Assembly (NCBI GenBank): GCA_030407005.1
Contig: JAUDYN010000003.1
Span: 4,193,260 to 4,257,259, forward strand
Direction: 5' to 3'
Length of the DNA: 64,000 bases
Source: Desarmillaria ectypa
Lineage: Eukaryota; Basidiomycota; Agaricomycetes; Agaricales; Physalacriaceae
The notes under the pieces are model-generated. The model was not told where the DNA came from. It ran no database searches and saw only the letters and a program-made list of their open reading frames with translations. Made by a program: the position numbers and the translations under genes. Of the stretch, positions 21,597 through 35,462 are shown piece by piece (position 1 is the first letter of the stretch; every line of letters starts with the position of its first letter).

Positions 21597-24015
21597 ATGC
21601 ATTCTTTGTCCTCTTCCACCACCTTTCTTCCCTCTCCACTATGTTCTTCTCATCCAAAACCCCACTGCCCCAAGAGTGAATATAGCAAGTCTGACATCCA
21701 CTCAGAAAGAAACCCTCCACTATCTCCCCTTCCCCTACCAATCATCTGATGAATCCCCACCATGTCAGGAGGAACCTGTTTATGCCCCAACCCCTGGCCC
21801 CAACCAACCAACCTGGTTGGCATGACCCTCCACTGCCAAGGAATATGACAGAGGCCTATAGACTAGGTTCTGAACTCTCAGTGAATCTTCTCCACCCTAT
21901 GCACCTGCTCACTCTACCCATGCAAAGGTACAATATAAAAATGATGCTGGGATGGCATTACCTCATTTCAACAGTCCTATGGTCCCCTGGAGACTATATC
22001 AAGGTTCTCAACCCATTCCCAAGAATGTCATCCCTGGCATGCCAATGAGAAAAGCAGTGACTCCAGCTTCTCACTCCCTCTTATCAAACTCCCAGATGAT
22101 GCCCTGCCTACTCCTGCTCCCAGAGTTCCTGACAACCTCCTCAATGCTCAAGGCCCCAACTATGAGTGGCCAGACCTCAACAATGCTGACCAGAGAATCT
22201 TCAGGATTTTCTGAACTGAGACCTGAGAGGTCAGACAATGAGACATCAAAGCAAGAACTCCCTATGCTGGAATCAGCTCCTGATCTGACATGGACAAATA
22301 CCTCACCCTTAACCAAGGAGACCCCATCCAAGACCCAGGTGTCAATGCCATCATATGTGCTCAAATACATGCCAACAGAAACCAGAATCTATACCCTTCA
22401 TCAGCAGGGGATAGAGTACCAGGCCTATGACCAAGAACCATAGAGGAGCAGTGAGACTTGGAGCTTACCCTCCTGGTCCTTGCCTATGAGGAAGGAGATC
22501 AGCTAGACCTTGATAGCTGAGGACTTCAACTCTAAATTCAGTAATTTTATGTATGAGTATGGCATTTATCAGAGGATGGAAGCATACCATCCCTAATATA
22601 CTTCTTCTGACTTGTATGACTACCTGCCTGATACTCCCCAGAATTACCTGAAACCTCTCTCTGATTTGCCACTATCACTGCTGAGAAGCTAAATTCAACA
22701 GCAAAACCTCTATCCTCATCAGAGAAGAAGCATTCTATTTGCAGGGGTAGGGGAAGATCCCAGTGGAAGCATGGCACCACTGGAATTACCACAACCAATT
22801 CAGAAAGAACATCTTCTACAGGCCAAGAAAGAATTAGTTCAAAAAGATCAGAGAGTTGATGAATTAAGAAGAGAACTTGCCACAGCAGAAGAACAGTATG
22901 ATGGCCATGCCATGATCTGGCAATTCCCCATCAAAGATAAGCAACTGGATCAAGAGCATCAATGGAATCTGCCCTCTGATTCACCTCCCTGACCTGATCA
23001 ATATTTGATTCTGCAGCCCCCACCTGACCAGATGCCCTCTGATCCTTATTCCCACCCAGTTGGCAATGTGCCTGATGGTGCCCCCTACCTTAATATCAAA
23101 CCAGTATTGGTACAACCCCCAAAGCTGTTCAAAGGGGAATATGATGACATTGAGTGATTCATAGGTGATTGTATTGCCTACTTCAAGGTCTTCCAACACT
23201 ACTTCCAGCTGCCCTCACACCTGGTACTATTCACCACTTCACACTTTGAAGGAGCTGCTAAAGACTGGTGGATCTATAAATATCCTAAGTATTAGATATC
23301 AATAAGCCCCACTGGTGTACCTGCCCATTTCTGGTATCCAGGATGGGAAGACTTCATCAAACTTGTCACCCAACAATTCCACAATCCTACCATCAAGGAA
23401 GTCCACAAAAAGAAAATATTTAATCTTTAGATGAGTACCCAACCTGCCAGTCACTATTTCTAGAAGTTGGAAGAGGAGGTGAAACTCACTGGATGATGCA
23501 CCAATGAGAATGAATGCAGCACCCTAATAAAGGCAGTATGACTAGGAGTTCCAAGCTTCTACACCTTCATTTCAAATATAGTTGTCAATATTCTGTGCAC
23601 TTATCCCAAATGAAAGGAGTGTATCCTCTGAATGTATGAGGAGCAGCAATGTAAGTGGGTCTTTGACCAAACCATAGGGGCCCCATGTGATAACCAATGA
23701 TGGGATGACTGCTAACCCCAACAGAATCCCAGCAGTAAGCCAACTGCTTGGGTGACAAGTTTGTCAATAGCCAAGCTGACTCCTCATGCCAGAACAGATC
23801 ATGATGCAACTATGGGAAGGTGGACAACATATGGTGGGCAAGGACAGCTCATGGAAATTGACAGATATAAGGTCAAGGGAAGATGTTTCCAATGTAATGC
23901 GAAAGGCCATATGGCTAAGGACTGTCCCAAGAAGAAGGAGTTCTGGGATGTATGCTTGCTAGCAGTAATACCCAAAGTTGAGATGGACTCAAAGATGGAG
24001 GAAGTAAAAGAATAG
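21597..24015 (+). pseudogene. Gag of element F, decayed
   Basis: The N-terminal frame contains the segment YLTLNQGDPIQDPG (about 22290-22330). The frame then moves +1 near 22500-22545 to read DFNSKFSNFMYEYG. A clear coiled coil follows (KKELVQKDQRVDELRRELA, 22800-22910), then a capsid-like domain with stops (about 23090-23560), and the CCHC knuckle C-F-Q-C-N-A-K-G-H-M-A-K-D-C (about 23885-23927). The TAG stop at 24013-24015 is at the same place as in the other copies. The exact start codon is uncertain because no MSFP start is preserved. Confidence 0.75.
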
Positions 24016-26255
24016 GTTGTCTAGAGTCCAATTCCCCTGTGATGACCAAGAACTATCCTGGTGCACTACTGTCTCCTGCTGGTCAGGCTTCTGATACATT
24101 TTAGAAACTTCTGTACATATTACCATGCACATTCATACAAAGGACAATACTATCACTTCTAATGTTTCTTGCATGATTAGCATCCAAGACAAGAATCAAT
24201 AAACCAAAACCACTATAATATGCTGTTGAGCAGCATTAATATGACTATCTATGATGGATTCCAAGCCTCCAATGAAGTGCAGGACATGCCAGGTGATGCT
24301 GGAGCCACAATATAAGCCACACTTGGGACAGAGACAAGTAGATGGGATGCTCTCAGACCTCTGAAGTCAAAAGTCTCAGTGCCTCCTATAGGGCCAAGTC
24401 ATGCTTCACTAGGATTGGTGGAAGAATCCTCAAGCACCCACTAAGACTGAACAGAAGTAGCAAACTCCAAAAGAACCCTCAATAACATAGCAAGAGTGGC
24501 CACTTCCTGAGTCAGTAATGCTGGGAGTGATTCTAATGTATCATCAGGCCTGGAGGAAAAGGGGCAAGCTGATCAGTTGATGGGTCAGGCCCAACCCATT
24601 GTCTCAGAGTAACTCTTTGCTGACAGAAATGACTCCTCCAGAAACCACAACTCCTGCCCCAGTGACCCTCCATTGGGCACTGACACAGCCAAAGAAGAGG
24701 GAGGATCCACTAGTGCCCAGACAGTAAAAAGAGGGCTGAAAGTCACAATGATTGAAATACCTGATGAAGATGATGACACCATCTTCTGAATGTGGAAAGA
24801 AAAGCAGTACAAGATATGAGAAGACCTCCTGTCCATGCCACCTAAAGTCATCCAAATTCTGGTCCATAAAGAACCTGCAACTCATTCTAATGAGGGGGTA
24901 ACCACTAATACCTGGTATAAACCCTTTGGAATTGATTGAACTCTACAGGCCATCTGTAATGCCAAAATGGTGGCTGCCACAAAGGCAACACTCTGCCTCT
25001 GGATACACCTCAAGCATCCTAATGAGATCACTGATGAACTCATCCAAGAACTAAAGGATGAAGGCAAGAATGCCAGAGAGCAGCTCTTTGAACTCCATGA
25101 ACCAATCTGTTACATTCATAGCACAAAGAATATGGGATGGGACTTTATGATAGATATACAACTTATCCTATATACAGGAACACAAACTCTTTTGACCAAG
25201 ACATTACTTGATGGCAGATATATGGGTAGTTCAATCAACTGCTCCTACATCCTGGAGCATAACCTCAGCATCTGCAAAGCCACCCCTCCCATTCCTGTCT
25301 ATAATGCTGATAGAACCCACAATAAGGTGGGCAACATTACTAAGTTTGTCAAACTATGCATGATTATAGAAGGTCATAGCAAACAAATTGATCTTGCAAT
25401 CACTGACCTTGGCTCCAAGACAGTTTATTTGGGCCATGACTGGCTGAAATGCCATAACCCCATAATTAACTGGAAAACTGGCATAATTATCTTTAGGTGC
25501 TGTCAATGCACTAAGAACCTCCTCCCACTCCCTGATGCAGATGATGATAATAAGTGGGATGAAGAACTGGAAGATGGTGAAATCACACTTGCCATCAACA
25601 TGCAAGAAGAATTAGTCATTCATGCTGTCCACCATGCTAATGACCTAGCCATTGCCACCAACACAGAGAAGCCAAAGAGAATATTCAAGGAGCTCATGCC
25701 TCCTCAATACCAGAGTTTTAGGGACTTATTCTTGAAGGAGAATTTTGACAAATTACCTGAGTGAAAACTATGGGATCATGCCATTGAGTTAGTGCCTAAC
25801 ATAAAAGCAACACTTGACTGCAAGGTCTATCCCCTGAACCAAAATGAGCAAGAACACCTCAACAAGTTCCTTGATGATAATCTCAGTTCCAGACATATCC
25901 ACCTCTTAAAATTGCCATTTGCCTCCCCCTTTTTCTTCATAAAAAAGAAGGATGGTTCTCTCCACCCCATCCAGAACTATCGAAAGCTGAATGAGCTGAC
26001 CATTAAGAACTGATATCCCCTTCCCCTCATCTCTGAACTCATTGACAAACTATGTGGGGCCAAGTACTTCTCAAAGCTCAATGTCTAATGGGAATATAAC
26101 AATGTACAGATCCATGAAGGCAATTAAGAAAAAGCCACCTTTCACATGAATCGCAGGCTGTTTGAGCCCACTGTCATGTTTTTTAGATTGACCAACTTGC
26201 CTGCCATCTTTCAGTGGATAATGAATGACATCTTTCACAACCTCATTGCTGAAAG
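24016..26255 (+). pseudogene. Pol of element F, 5' portion (linker, protease, RT fingers)
   Basis: The linker carries one AQTVKRG motif (about 24708) and MIEIPDEDDD. The protease region is open for 265 codons (24967-25764), but the catalytic D-S-G is replaced by D-G-R, so the enzyme is dead. Reverse transcriptase begins about 25800 (FFIKKKDGSLHPIQNYRKLNE). It is cut after NDIFHNLIAE at 26255 by element E. The next codons (the palm with Y-F-N-D instead of Y-L-D-D) lie at 60349 and downward on the minus strand. Confidence 0.85.
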
Positions 26256-26677
26256 TGTTATGATTTTTCTATTATCTTATCTTATCTGAGTCATATCCAT
26301 GACTCATCCATCTAATCTAGCAACGATTCTGACTCGTATCCAGCTACTCACTGGCTACTACCCTCATTCTCACCTTCTGTCACCCCAGACACTTTCTATT
26401 GGTTGTATGATCCTCCTGGACCAACATACTTCAACACTGTTTATACATGGACTCTAGCATTTCATCTATATATAATGCCATAGAAATAGTATATAAACAG
26501 AGTAAACTACATAGTTGTACTCTATCTCTTGACTAAACTTAAATCATATACTCCTTACTCACACTACACAGAAGACTGAAAGCTTCTATCTCTCACATTG
26601 GGTAACTGTTTGAATGCGTAACAGCCCAGAGGGATCAGCTGACATCCCAAGTCACATGCTCAAGGTGGTACCTAACA
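26256..26677 (+). repeat. 5' LTR of element E (422 bp)
   Basis: It begins TGTTATGATTTTTC and ends GTACCTAACA. It includes TATATAAAC near 26490. It interrupts reverse-transcriptase codons of F, and its partner LTR is 60350-60771 on the minus strand. Confidence 0.9.
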
Positions 26678-26731
26678 TTAGTCAAGAGATTCCCCTGCTT
26701 CTTCAATGCTAGCCATAAAGAAGCCTTCTTC

Positions 26732-26887
26732 ATGCCTGAAGAAGAAAACAATTGACAAGAATCATGAACTGTTTCTCTCAGTGTCACTATCAGCGGTGCC
26801 ATACTATTGACTTTTTTTACGGTCCTCACTGTATTACTATACAAGGAAGAACTCCGAGCTCTGCTTCAGTTGAGGAGAGCTCGCTGA
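26732..26887 (+). pseudogene. ORF0 of element E, broken by two TGA codons
   Basis: The frame starts MPEEENN and, after two in-frame TGA codons, continues into a hydrophobic segment (SGAILLTFFTVLTVLLYKEE). It aligns with T1 ORF0. Both stops fit CGA-to-TGA decay. The helix and the YKEE ending are preserved. Confidence 0.5.
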
Positions 26888-26924
26888 CTGACACCACCAC
26901 CCTGACCCCCAAGGCACCCAGACC

Positions 26925-29346
26925 ATGTCATTCCCCAGGAGCTACCCCCCACCTGACTGGGAGAGTGAGAGGCAGTACCACTCATCTGCCCCCATGCCTG
27001 GTTCACAATTGCCTCCTCCTCCGAGAGGAGCACTGATGCTGAGAGGCCCCAGACACCCAGGCCCTCCTCTACCCACACCCACAATGCGTGGGCAGTTCTA
27101 CTCCAGTACTGGATGGAACAACCCACTGCTGCCTACACAGTGGCCCAGGAATATGCGCGGGACGTTTGGGTTGTGCTCAATGATGCCCTGCCCCCTTACC
27201 CCAGCCCTCTGCCAGCAACATGGGCACATACGATCCCACTCACCCTCCCCAGACAGCGACAACGGGTCCTATCATGGACCCCAAAACCCTGACGATCCCA
27301 GAATGGATCATAACCACCCATATGGCCCCTGGGGCTGTGAAACCTGGCCCCAAGGAGGCTCAATATCCACTTCCTCCCTCCCTGTCATCAAAATCTCTGA
27401 TGATGAGTCCAACAGAGAGCATGACACCCTGACCCCGGCCCCTCCCCATGCCCCCGATGACTCCTTCAACCCAAATGGGGGGGACTTCATCTGGCCCGAC
27501 CTCTCTGAGGTTGATTGAAGAATCTTCGGTCCCTTCTGGACTGCTTCCTGGGAAGTTCAACACTGAGACATCAAAGCCCAAGACCTCTAGAATGAGCCCA
27601 GACCAGAGATGGACAAGTGGCTGGCCCTCAATCAAGGGGACCCCATTCAAGGCCCAAACTGGGCTGCCATCATCAACTCCTGGATACAGGCAAACCAAGA
27701 CTGGAGTCTATTCTGCCCCTCTGCAGGGGATTTATTTCCAGGGCTTTGAGCCTGAGATCTGGAGGAGCAGAGGGAGTTGGAGTGAACCCTCCAACACTTA
27801 TGGAGGCTGGAGGTGGCAAGAGAGGAATGATTGGGGGCAAAGGCCCTAGTATGATATGTTGACCTACGATACAGGTTATTATGGTGGGCTGGACTATCAC
27901 CAGCCCCAATATGAAATATATCCAGACCATCCCCTGGATACCCTAGTTGTGAACCCATGACCACTTCCAGACTTGCCCCTGCATCATTGGGTGCATCACC
28001 AAGGTTACCACCCTTATCAGGGTGGCAGTCTTCTCTTCACAGGGGTGGGAGAAGATATGGAAGCAGAAAACACCCCTGCAGGAAACACCACTGCAGGGGT
28101 GTCAAGAACCCCTGCCACAGCAGAAGAGATCTGTCAGCAGATAAAAACCACGCTGATGGAAAAGGAAAGGTGTATTGCAGAGATGCATGAAGAACTCGAT
28201 AGAGAAGAATCCACCTGCAAAATGATGACAGATTATCTCTGGGATCAAGAGAAGGGGAAAGAGCCCGAGAGGGGCAGACCATTAGGAGAGCTGCCAAGAG
28301 GCTACCCGGGTCCTAGGCTGGATCGATACTCAATCCCAAGACCACCCCCCAGCAAGGGTCCTCCTGACCCTATCCCCAATCCTGTCAGAAATGCTGCCTC
28401 TGATGCCCTGTACTTGGGCATCAAGCCAACCCTCATCAAGGTCCTCTCACCATTCAAAGGATATCATGACAACATTGAATGCTTCATTGGCAATTGTATC
28501 ACCTACTTCAAAGTGTTCCGCCATTATTTCCAGGTACCATTGCACCTGGTACTATTCACGACATCCCACTTTGAGGGTGCCACCAAGGATTGGTGGGTCT
28601 ACAAGAGACCTGAATACTGGGTAGGCAACTCGTACAATGGGACCACCACCCATTTCAGATACCCCAACTGGACTGACTTCATCAACCTGGTCACACGACA
28701 ATTCCAGGATCCTGCTATCGAGGAGATCCACAAGAAGTGGATGTTCGACCTCCACATGGGAGTGCAGCCTGCCTCCCACTATTTCCAGAAGCTTGAGGAA
28801 GAAGCCAAGCTAGCAGGCCGAAGGACCGATGAAGTCGAGCATGGCATCATGGTGAAGGTGGTATGACTAGGAGTCCCTAGTTCGTATACCACCTTCATCT
28901 CCAACATGGGTGTGAACATCCCATGCTCATACCCCAAATGGAAGGAGTGCATCCTACACATGTACAAAGAAAGACAGCAGAAATGGGTCTTTGATCAGAC
29001 CACTAGTACACCTCAGGATGGCCAGAAGCAAGGCCAGCATCCCCAACAACAGCAGCCCAGCGGCAAAGCCGCTGCTGGGGTGACAAGTTCCTCAGCCCCA
29101 AAGCCGACTGCTGGCAGTAGTACCAGTTGCAATGCCGGGACTGGTCAGTGGATGACATATGGAGGGGTGGGAAAGGCCATGGACTTAGACCAGAAATGAG
29201 CCAAGGGGCGCTGCTTCAGGTGCAACAAGAAGGGTCACCTGAGCAAGAATTGCCCTACAAGAAAAGAGAAGAACATAGTGAGATCCCTGGGGCCCACTGA
29301 CGAAGTGGTGCCAGTTACATCCAGGATTGAGGAAGTAAAAGACTAG
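26925..29346 (+). pseudogene. Gag of element E, decayed
   Basis: It starts MSFPRSYPPPDWE and is open for 197 codons to 27518. The same frame continues past that stop (RIFGPFWTASWEV). Near 27730-27800 the frame moves +1 to read FEPEIWRSRGSWSEP. From 27973 a 297-codon frame holds a coiled coil (AEEICQQIKTTLMEKERC) and the capsid-like domain (YFKVFRHYFQ, TSHFEGATKDWWVYKRPEYW). The knuckle C-F-R-C-N-K-K-G-H-L-S-K-N-C is at 29212-29253. It stops with TAG at 29344-29346. It has fewer lesions than P, Q or F. Confidence 0.85.
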
Positions 29347-29354
29347 GTCAACAA

Positions 29355-29379
29355 GAGTTTGATTCCCCTTGCTCGACCA
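29355..29379 (+). other. tRNA T-arm-like motif at the gag-pol boundary (E)
   Basis: AGTTTGATTCCCCTTGCTCG followed by ACCA lies 8 bases after the gag stop. It is the same motif as in T1, with CpG-type changes. The downstream pol ATG is changed to AAG. Confidence 0.5.
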
Positions 29380-32300
29380 AGTGTGAAGGTGAGTTCTCAG
29401 TTTCCATGGGTCAGACTGACTATTATGATAACAGACAATTATGTATGAAAAACAATACACCTATCATGACTTCACAGACCCCAAAGCCAAAGACAAAGCA
29501 AGAATCAACAAGTAAAAACAGGTACATCATCCTTCTCTCTGAAGCTGACACAGATATCTGTAGTGACAAATCCCGAGCCCCCGATGAGGTGCAGGACTTG
29601 CCAGATGGTGCTGGTGCCACCACAAAGTCCAATGAGCTTAGCTCACCAGATACACTGCTGAGTAATCAGCGACAGGCAGTGGGTAGTAGGCAGGACTCCT
29701 TCAGGCCTCCCAGAAGTCCGAATGCCGCAGTGCCCTCCTCAAGCAGAGGGACAAGTCCACCAGCCTCGCCAGGGTTGGCAGGGGACCAGGATAGCGCCTC
29801 TCACCAAGGCCAGGACTGAAACCCTGGACTACCCGGTCCAGGAGGAAGAAAACCTGACGAGGCTGAGTACCCAAACAGACCAGGTAGCCAAAGGATCAAT
29901 GCCAAAAGGAAGGATGTTGCTAGTGCCCAGGCGATAGAAAGGGGGCAGTTATACCCAAACAATGGGCATGATGGTAGCACTAACTGGGAGTCACTGACCA
30001 AGGAAATTCAAACTCTGTCAAAAGTAGTGTCAGCTGAAGAACACAGGAGTACTGACCAGGGATATGAAGGCAAGCTGGCTGACAAATTCCCATCAATGGC
30101 TGTACTCCACCAGGGGATATCCCACACTCAGGAATCTGCTAGCGCCCAGGCAGTAAAAAGGGGGCAGTTCAGCAGAACCACTATTGTTGAAGTACCCAAT
30201 GAAGAAGACGACACTGCCTTTTGACTATGGCAAGCCAGCCAGTCCAAAGCCAGTACCCTGATACCCAAAGACTTCCAAAAGCAAGGGGAAGCACAGAACC
30301 TGACACCTACCTTAACAAGGGGGTATCAGAAACTTCCCAATGCACTGGGGAGCAAAAGTCTTCCAAATGTATGAGGAAGCAGGATGATCTCCAATGGTAC
30401 AGACCATTTGGGATTGATTGGACTCTACGCACCATTTGTAGCTCCAAGGATTTGGCAGCCACCAAGGCAGTTCTCTCTATTTGGGTACACCCCAAATATC
30501 TTGGAGAAATAGATGATGAGCTCATCCAGAGCTTGAAAACCGGAGGGAGCTCTGCATGTGAGCAACTCTACGAACTCCACGAACCGATCTGCTATATCCG
30601 TGGAACCAGAAGCTCAGGACAAGACTTCCTGGTGGATATTCAACTTTCCTCATGTACTGGGAAACAGATGTTGACAACTTGTGCATTGTTGGATAGTGGC
30701 TGTACAGGCAGCTCTATCAATCAAACCTATGTCCAACAACACTGGTTGGACATGAGAAAGGCCACTGCCCCAATACCAGTCTATAATGCCAATGGAACGT
30801 GCAATAAGGCAGGCAACATCACAGAATTTGTGGAACTCCGAATGACCATCAGAGACCACAGCGAATGAATTGACCTCGTGGTCACTGACTTAGGCTCCAA
30901 GACTGTATACTTGGGCCATGACTGGCTTAAATGCCACAACCCTTTCATCAACTGGAAGGTGGGAACCATGACATTCAGAAGATGTCACTGTGTTCAGAGC
31001 CACTTCACACTACCAGATGTAGATGAAGAAGACCGATGGGACGAAGAGCTAGAAGAGGGCAAAAGGATTCTTGCAGTCAACATGCAAGAAGAAATCATCC
31101 TATGTGCCGTCCATCATGCAAACAAACTGGCAGCAGCCACAAATGCCGAGAAACCAAAGCAGATGTTTGAGGAGCTTGTGCCTCCTCAGTATCAAAGCTT
31201 TAGAGATTTATTCTCCAAAGAAAGCTTTGATGACTTACCAGAAAGATGACCCTGGGATCATGCGATCAAGTTAGTTCCCAATGCAAAGTCTACCCACTCA
31301 ACAGAAATGAGCAAGAACAACTGGACAAGTTCTTGGACAAGAACTTAGACTCGGGACAAATCCATCCCTCGAAATCACCATTTGCCTCCCCTTTCTTCTT
31401 TGTCAAGAAAAAGGATGGCTCATTGTGACCAGTTCAGGACTATTGCAAACTGAACAAAATGATGATTAAGAATTGTTATCCCCTTCCCCTCATCTCCAAA
31501 CTTATCGACAAATTGCATGGAGCCAAGTATTTCCCCAAACTAGATGTTCATTGGGGATACAACAATGTATGCATCAGAGACAGAGACGAAGAAAAAGCTG
31601 CATTCAGAACAAACTGAGGACTCTTCAAGCCCATGGTAATGTTCTTTGGACTCACAAATTCACCTGCCACATTCCAGTGGATGATGAATGATATCTTCAA
31701 GAATTTAATCACCAGAGAAAAAGTTACCATATACCTTGATGATATCTTGATCTTCATGAAATCCCTATCCAAACATCGAGACATAGTTCAGCAAGTACTC
31801 CAACATCTTTGAGAAAACAAGTTGTTCCTCAAAGCCGAGAAGTGCAAGTTCAAAGTGTTCAAAACCAAGTACTTAGGAGTGATCATCAGCGAAGATGCCA
31901 TTTGCATGGATCCAGTCAAGATCACTGGAATAGCAGAGTGGCCAACTCCAACAAAGAAGAAAGAGTTACAGTCCTTCTTAGGATTCACGAACTTTTATAG
32001 AAAGTTCATTCGGGACTACTCCAAGATCATGTGTCCCCTTACCCAGTTAACCAGAAAGGTAGACTGGACGTGGGGATCAGAACAAGAACAAGCGTTTAGG
32101 CAACTCAAGAAGTTGATGATGACAAACATAGTTCTTATGATTCCCTCCGATGATGGAAAGTTCTGGGTAGAAGCCAATGCTAGTGACAGCACCATTGGTG
32201 CTGTCCTAAGCCAAGAACAGAACAGCAAATGGAGGCCCATAGCCTTCATGTCAAAAGTGCTTACCATTACAGAACGTAACTATGAGATTTATGACAAGGA

Positions 32301-34102
32301 GCTCCTAGCAATCATGCTAGCACTAGAAGAATGGTGTCATTATCTCATGGGCACCAAGGAAACAATCGAAATCTGGATGGATCACCAGAACCTCCAATAT
32401 TTCCAAAAACCTCAGAAGTTGAACTGTTGGCAAGCCTGATGGGTTACCGAGCTAGCAGAGTACCACTTTATCCTTCAACATAAAGCTGGAACCACAAACA
32501 AGAAGGCTGATCTTCTTAGTAGATGAGATGATCAAGATCAAGGAAAGGAGGACAATCAAGACGTTGTCATCCTGTCTCCAGAACATTTCCGGGCATTGAT
32601 ACTGCCCACAACCAAAGAACAAATCATGCATATAAGAGATGCAACAAGACAGAAGGACCAGTGGGATCAAGAGATAGAGAAATCCCTCAACCATGAGCGA
32701 GGAATTACTCAGGAGAATGAACTCCTGTGGTATGATGGTCAAGTCTATATTCCTAATGACTTGATCTTACGCAGTGAGATCATTTCCCAATACCATGATC
32801 ATATCACCGCCGGACACTCAGGAATCACCAAGACCAAGGAACTCATACTTCGAGAGTACTGGTGGCTGAAGATGAAGAAAGATGTTGAGTCTTACATCAA
32901 AGGATGCAAAACTTGTCAATGAACAAAGAGTGATATGCAGGCCAAGGCTGCACCTCTTCACCCCAATGTCATACCTGACACTCCATGGATGCACATTTCG
33001 GTCAACATGGTTACCGGACTCCCAGAGTCAGAAGGATTCAATGCTCTACTCATCATTGTAGACTGATTCTCCAAAAATATCCTCCTCATCCCATGTAGTG
33101 AGGAACTATCAGCAGAAGGATGGGCATTGATGCTTCACAATCACATATATGCAAAGCATGGAATGCTGCAGGTGGTTATATCTGACCAAGGACCACAATT
33201 CGTTTCAGCATTCATGAAGGAACTGTATCAAATGCTCAACATCATGCAAAATGCCTCTACAGTGTATCATCCTCAAACAGACAGATAGACAGAAAGGATG
33301 AACCAGGAAGTTGAAAAGTATCTTCAGATTTTTGTCAACCTTCAACAAATAGATTGGGTAGCATGGCTACCCCTTGCTGAATTTGCCCATAATAACTGAG
33401 TCCATTTGGCCATGGGCAAAAGTCCATTTATGGTCCTTTATGGATGAAACCCCCAACTCATTCCCAAGTCGATACAAAAGACCAGCTTCACAAATCCAGC
33501 AGTGGTCGACTTCACTGAAACTATGGCCAAGGTCCATAAGGAGGTACATGAAGCCTTGGAAAAGGCAGCAGTGCAAATGAAGGTGCAATATGATAAATGA
33601 AAACAGTCTCCATGAGAGTACCAAATCAGGGATAAGGTCTGGCTCGATACCACCAACCTTCATCTTCCCAGACCCAAGAAGAAGCTCGACAACAAGTGAA
33701 CAGGACCATTCGAGATCATTGAAAAGTCAGGAACAGCAGCATACAAGTTGAAACTGCTGCCCCATTGGAAGATTCATCCTTGGTTCAATGAAAAACTGTT
33801 GACCCTGTACATCATGCCCTCATTCCCAAATCAGCAACAACTGCCGCCTCCTCCTCTGGACCTCATAGATGGTCAGGAAGAATATGAAATTGAAGAAGTT
33901 CTGGACTCACACATCAGAAAAGTACGATCCAAGAGAGGACAACCATCCAAGGAAGTCACAGACTACTTGGTCAAATGGAAAGGATGGACCCATGAACACA
34001 ATTCATGGGTTCGAGAAAATGAGATGATGAATACCTTGGAAGTGATCCAAGAGTATCAGGTCAGCATAAACCACACTGTATACACTCCAAAAATCATAAC
34101 GA
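29380..34102 (+). pseudogene. Pol polyprotein of element E, decayed, cut before its last ~70 codons
   Basis: The linker has two AQA(V/I)(K/E)RG motifs (about 29918 and 30135) and TIVEVPNEEDD. Protease: L-L-D-S-G-C-T-G-S-S (DSG at 30692-30700). Reverse transcriptase: Y-L-D-D at 31732-31743. RNase H: about 32100-32400. Integrase: zinc region ending G-C-K-T-C-Q near 32920, DDE core about 32990-33330. Chromodomain about 33876-34026 (V-K-W-K-G-W). Sparse TGA stops replace expected CGA codons. Copy C interrupts at 34103 within ...K-I-I-T; the next codons (N-D-K-A-V-V-K) begin at 61011 on the minus strand, in frame. Confidence 0.9.
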
Positions 34103-35462
34103 TGATGTGCTTGGTAACGGCGAGTGACAAAAGAATTAGGGAATGGCAATGAACACCAATCACACTAAACCTCTTACTACTCTACACTTAATCACCAATA
34201 TTGAATTTGGGCAGTTTCGAGTACGATGGAAGCACTCTGCAGACTTCAATAATCAAGTACAATTGTCTTTAAGACATTTTATTCGTTACTAGTGAGTTTA
34301 TACAAAGTACTAGTCATACTAGTGGGGTGGGTAAGACACAATTGGATAAGAGTGACTTGGTTTGAGCTACTGCGCTTGTTCTGACTGAAACTGCTTCAGA
34401 CTGGTGGCGCTCTTGGCCCTATACTGCTTCCTACAAGTGATAAACACTTGACTAGTCGCACTCTTGGCTGACTAGTGGCGCTCTTGGCCTAAGGATAAAC
34501 TATAACTCCAAGAACTTTGCTTGAACTAACTTCAAAACACTCCGGACCTTTGCAGGACACAACAGTGACTCTAATGGACTTCAATTCAATGCAATTCTAT
34601 TGGTGACTTAGCGACTATTAATCACTTTGTCGAGGTTAAGCACAAAAGCCTTTAATTGGGGACACCAGTTACTACCAGTGAGGGCTCAACTGTGGGGATG
34701 GCTTGCCTGCTTTGCACAAGTGCCCATCCCACTACTTATATACTACTGAGGCAAAACTATAAATATCATCTGGGTATAGGGTATATTGGTAAGGATTTCT
34801 TGGCTAGTCACGAATAATGGTGAATAATCACACAATAGTCGGTCTAGTCTGTTTTCTTTTCAAATATTCGGTCTAGAGACTCCCCAGTCGGTCTTTCCGC
34901 ACCCTTGGCACAACTACAGGCCCTGGTAACGTGGTTATATGGATATCCAGATATTGGTGCCTGTAACAGCTATCCAATCATGATCGAGGGTGCAGTCCAG
35001 CTCCACTAGCATCGATCATAAGAGATCTATATTGAAATAGTCGGATCTGGGCTCAAGGTTAATCCATTCCTAATTTATTTCTAAGTCCTGTTTCAAGATT
35101 GCCATGTGACTAGTTATCCTGACTTAGGCATTTATGCCCAGTCTGGGCTGCTAGTGACAGAACTTGACGAGATCTGTGTACTCTGCTCCTGGTTTTGGTG
35201 TGCTAGTAGCATCCTTCATTTGCTAGTGGCTGTATTTCACTTAGTCCTGCTAGCATTCGAGTTACTAGTCTGGCCGGCTGGTAGATTTAACCCACTAATG
35301 GTGTTGCATCTAAGTCCTGGCTCTACCAGTTGCTTACTGCTTTTAACTATCAGCTTGAAGCCTCAGCTATAGTCCTCTATGTATCACTAGTATAGGATAG
35401 ATGTGCAATAGTATTGTTACAAAATCGCAAAATCTAGGTGTGAATGCATAGATGGCATATCA
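34103..35462 (-). repeat. Family-2 solo LTR, copy C
   Basis: TGATGTGC at 34103 and GCATATCA at 35462, 1360 bp. The left flank ends ATAACGA, within pol of E. The right flank begins CTGGCC, within unique DNA. The flanks do not match each other but match those of copy D, so the copy is a recombinant. Confidence 0.8.

Larger units (their letters stand above)
26256..34102 (+). mobile_element. Gypsy element E, main part (3' end displaced to 60350-61011)
   Basis: E has its 5' LTR, ORF0, gag and nearly all of pol here. Its chromodomain tail, polypurine tract and 3' LTR are on the minus strand at 60350-61011. The LTRs are both 422 bp and match nearly throughout (about a dozen differences by eye, several at CpG). 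The insertion sites are flanked by GAAAG (26251-26255) and its complement CTTTC (60345-60349). The split is explained by an inversion between family-2 copies C and D. Confidence 0.88.
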
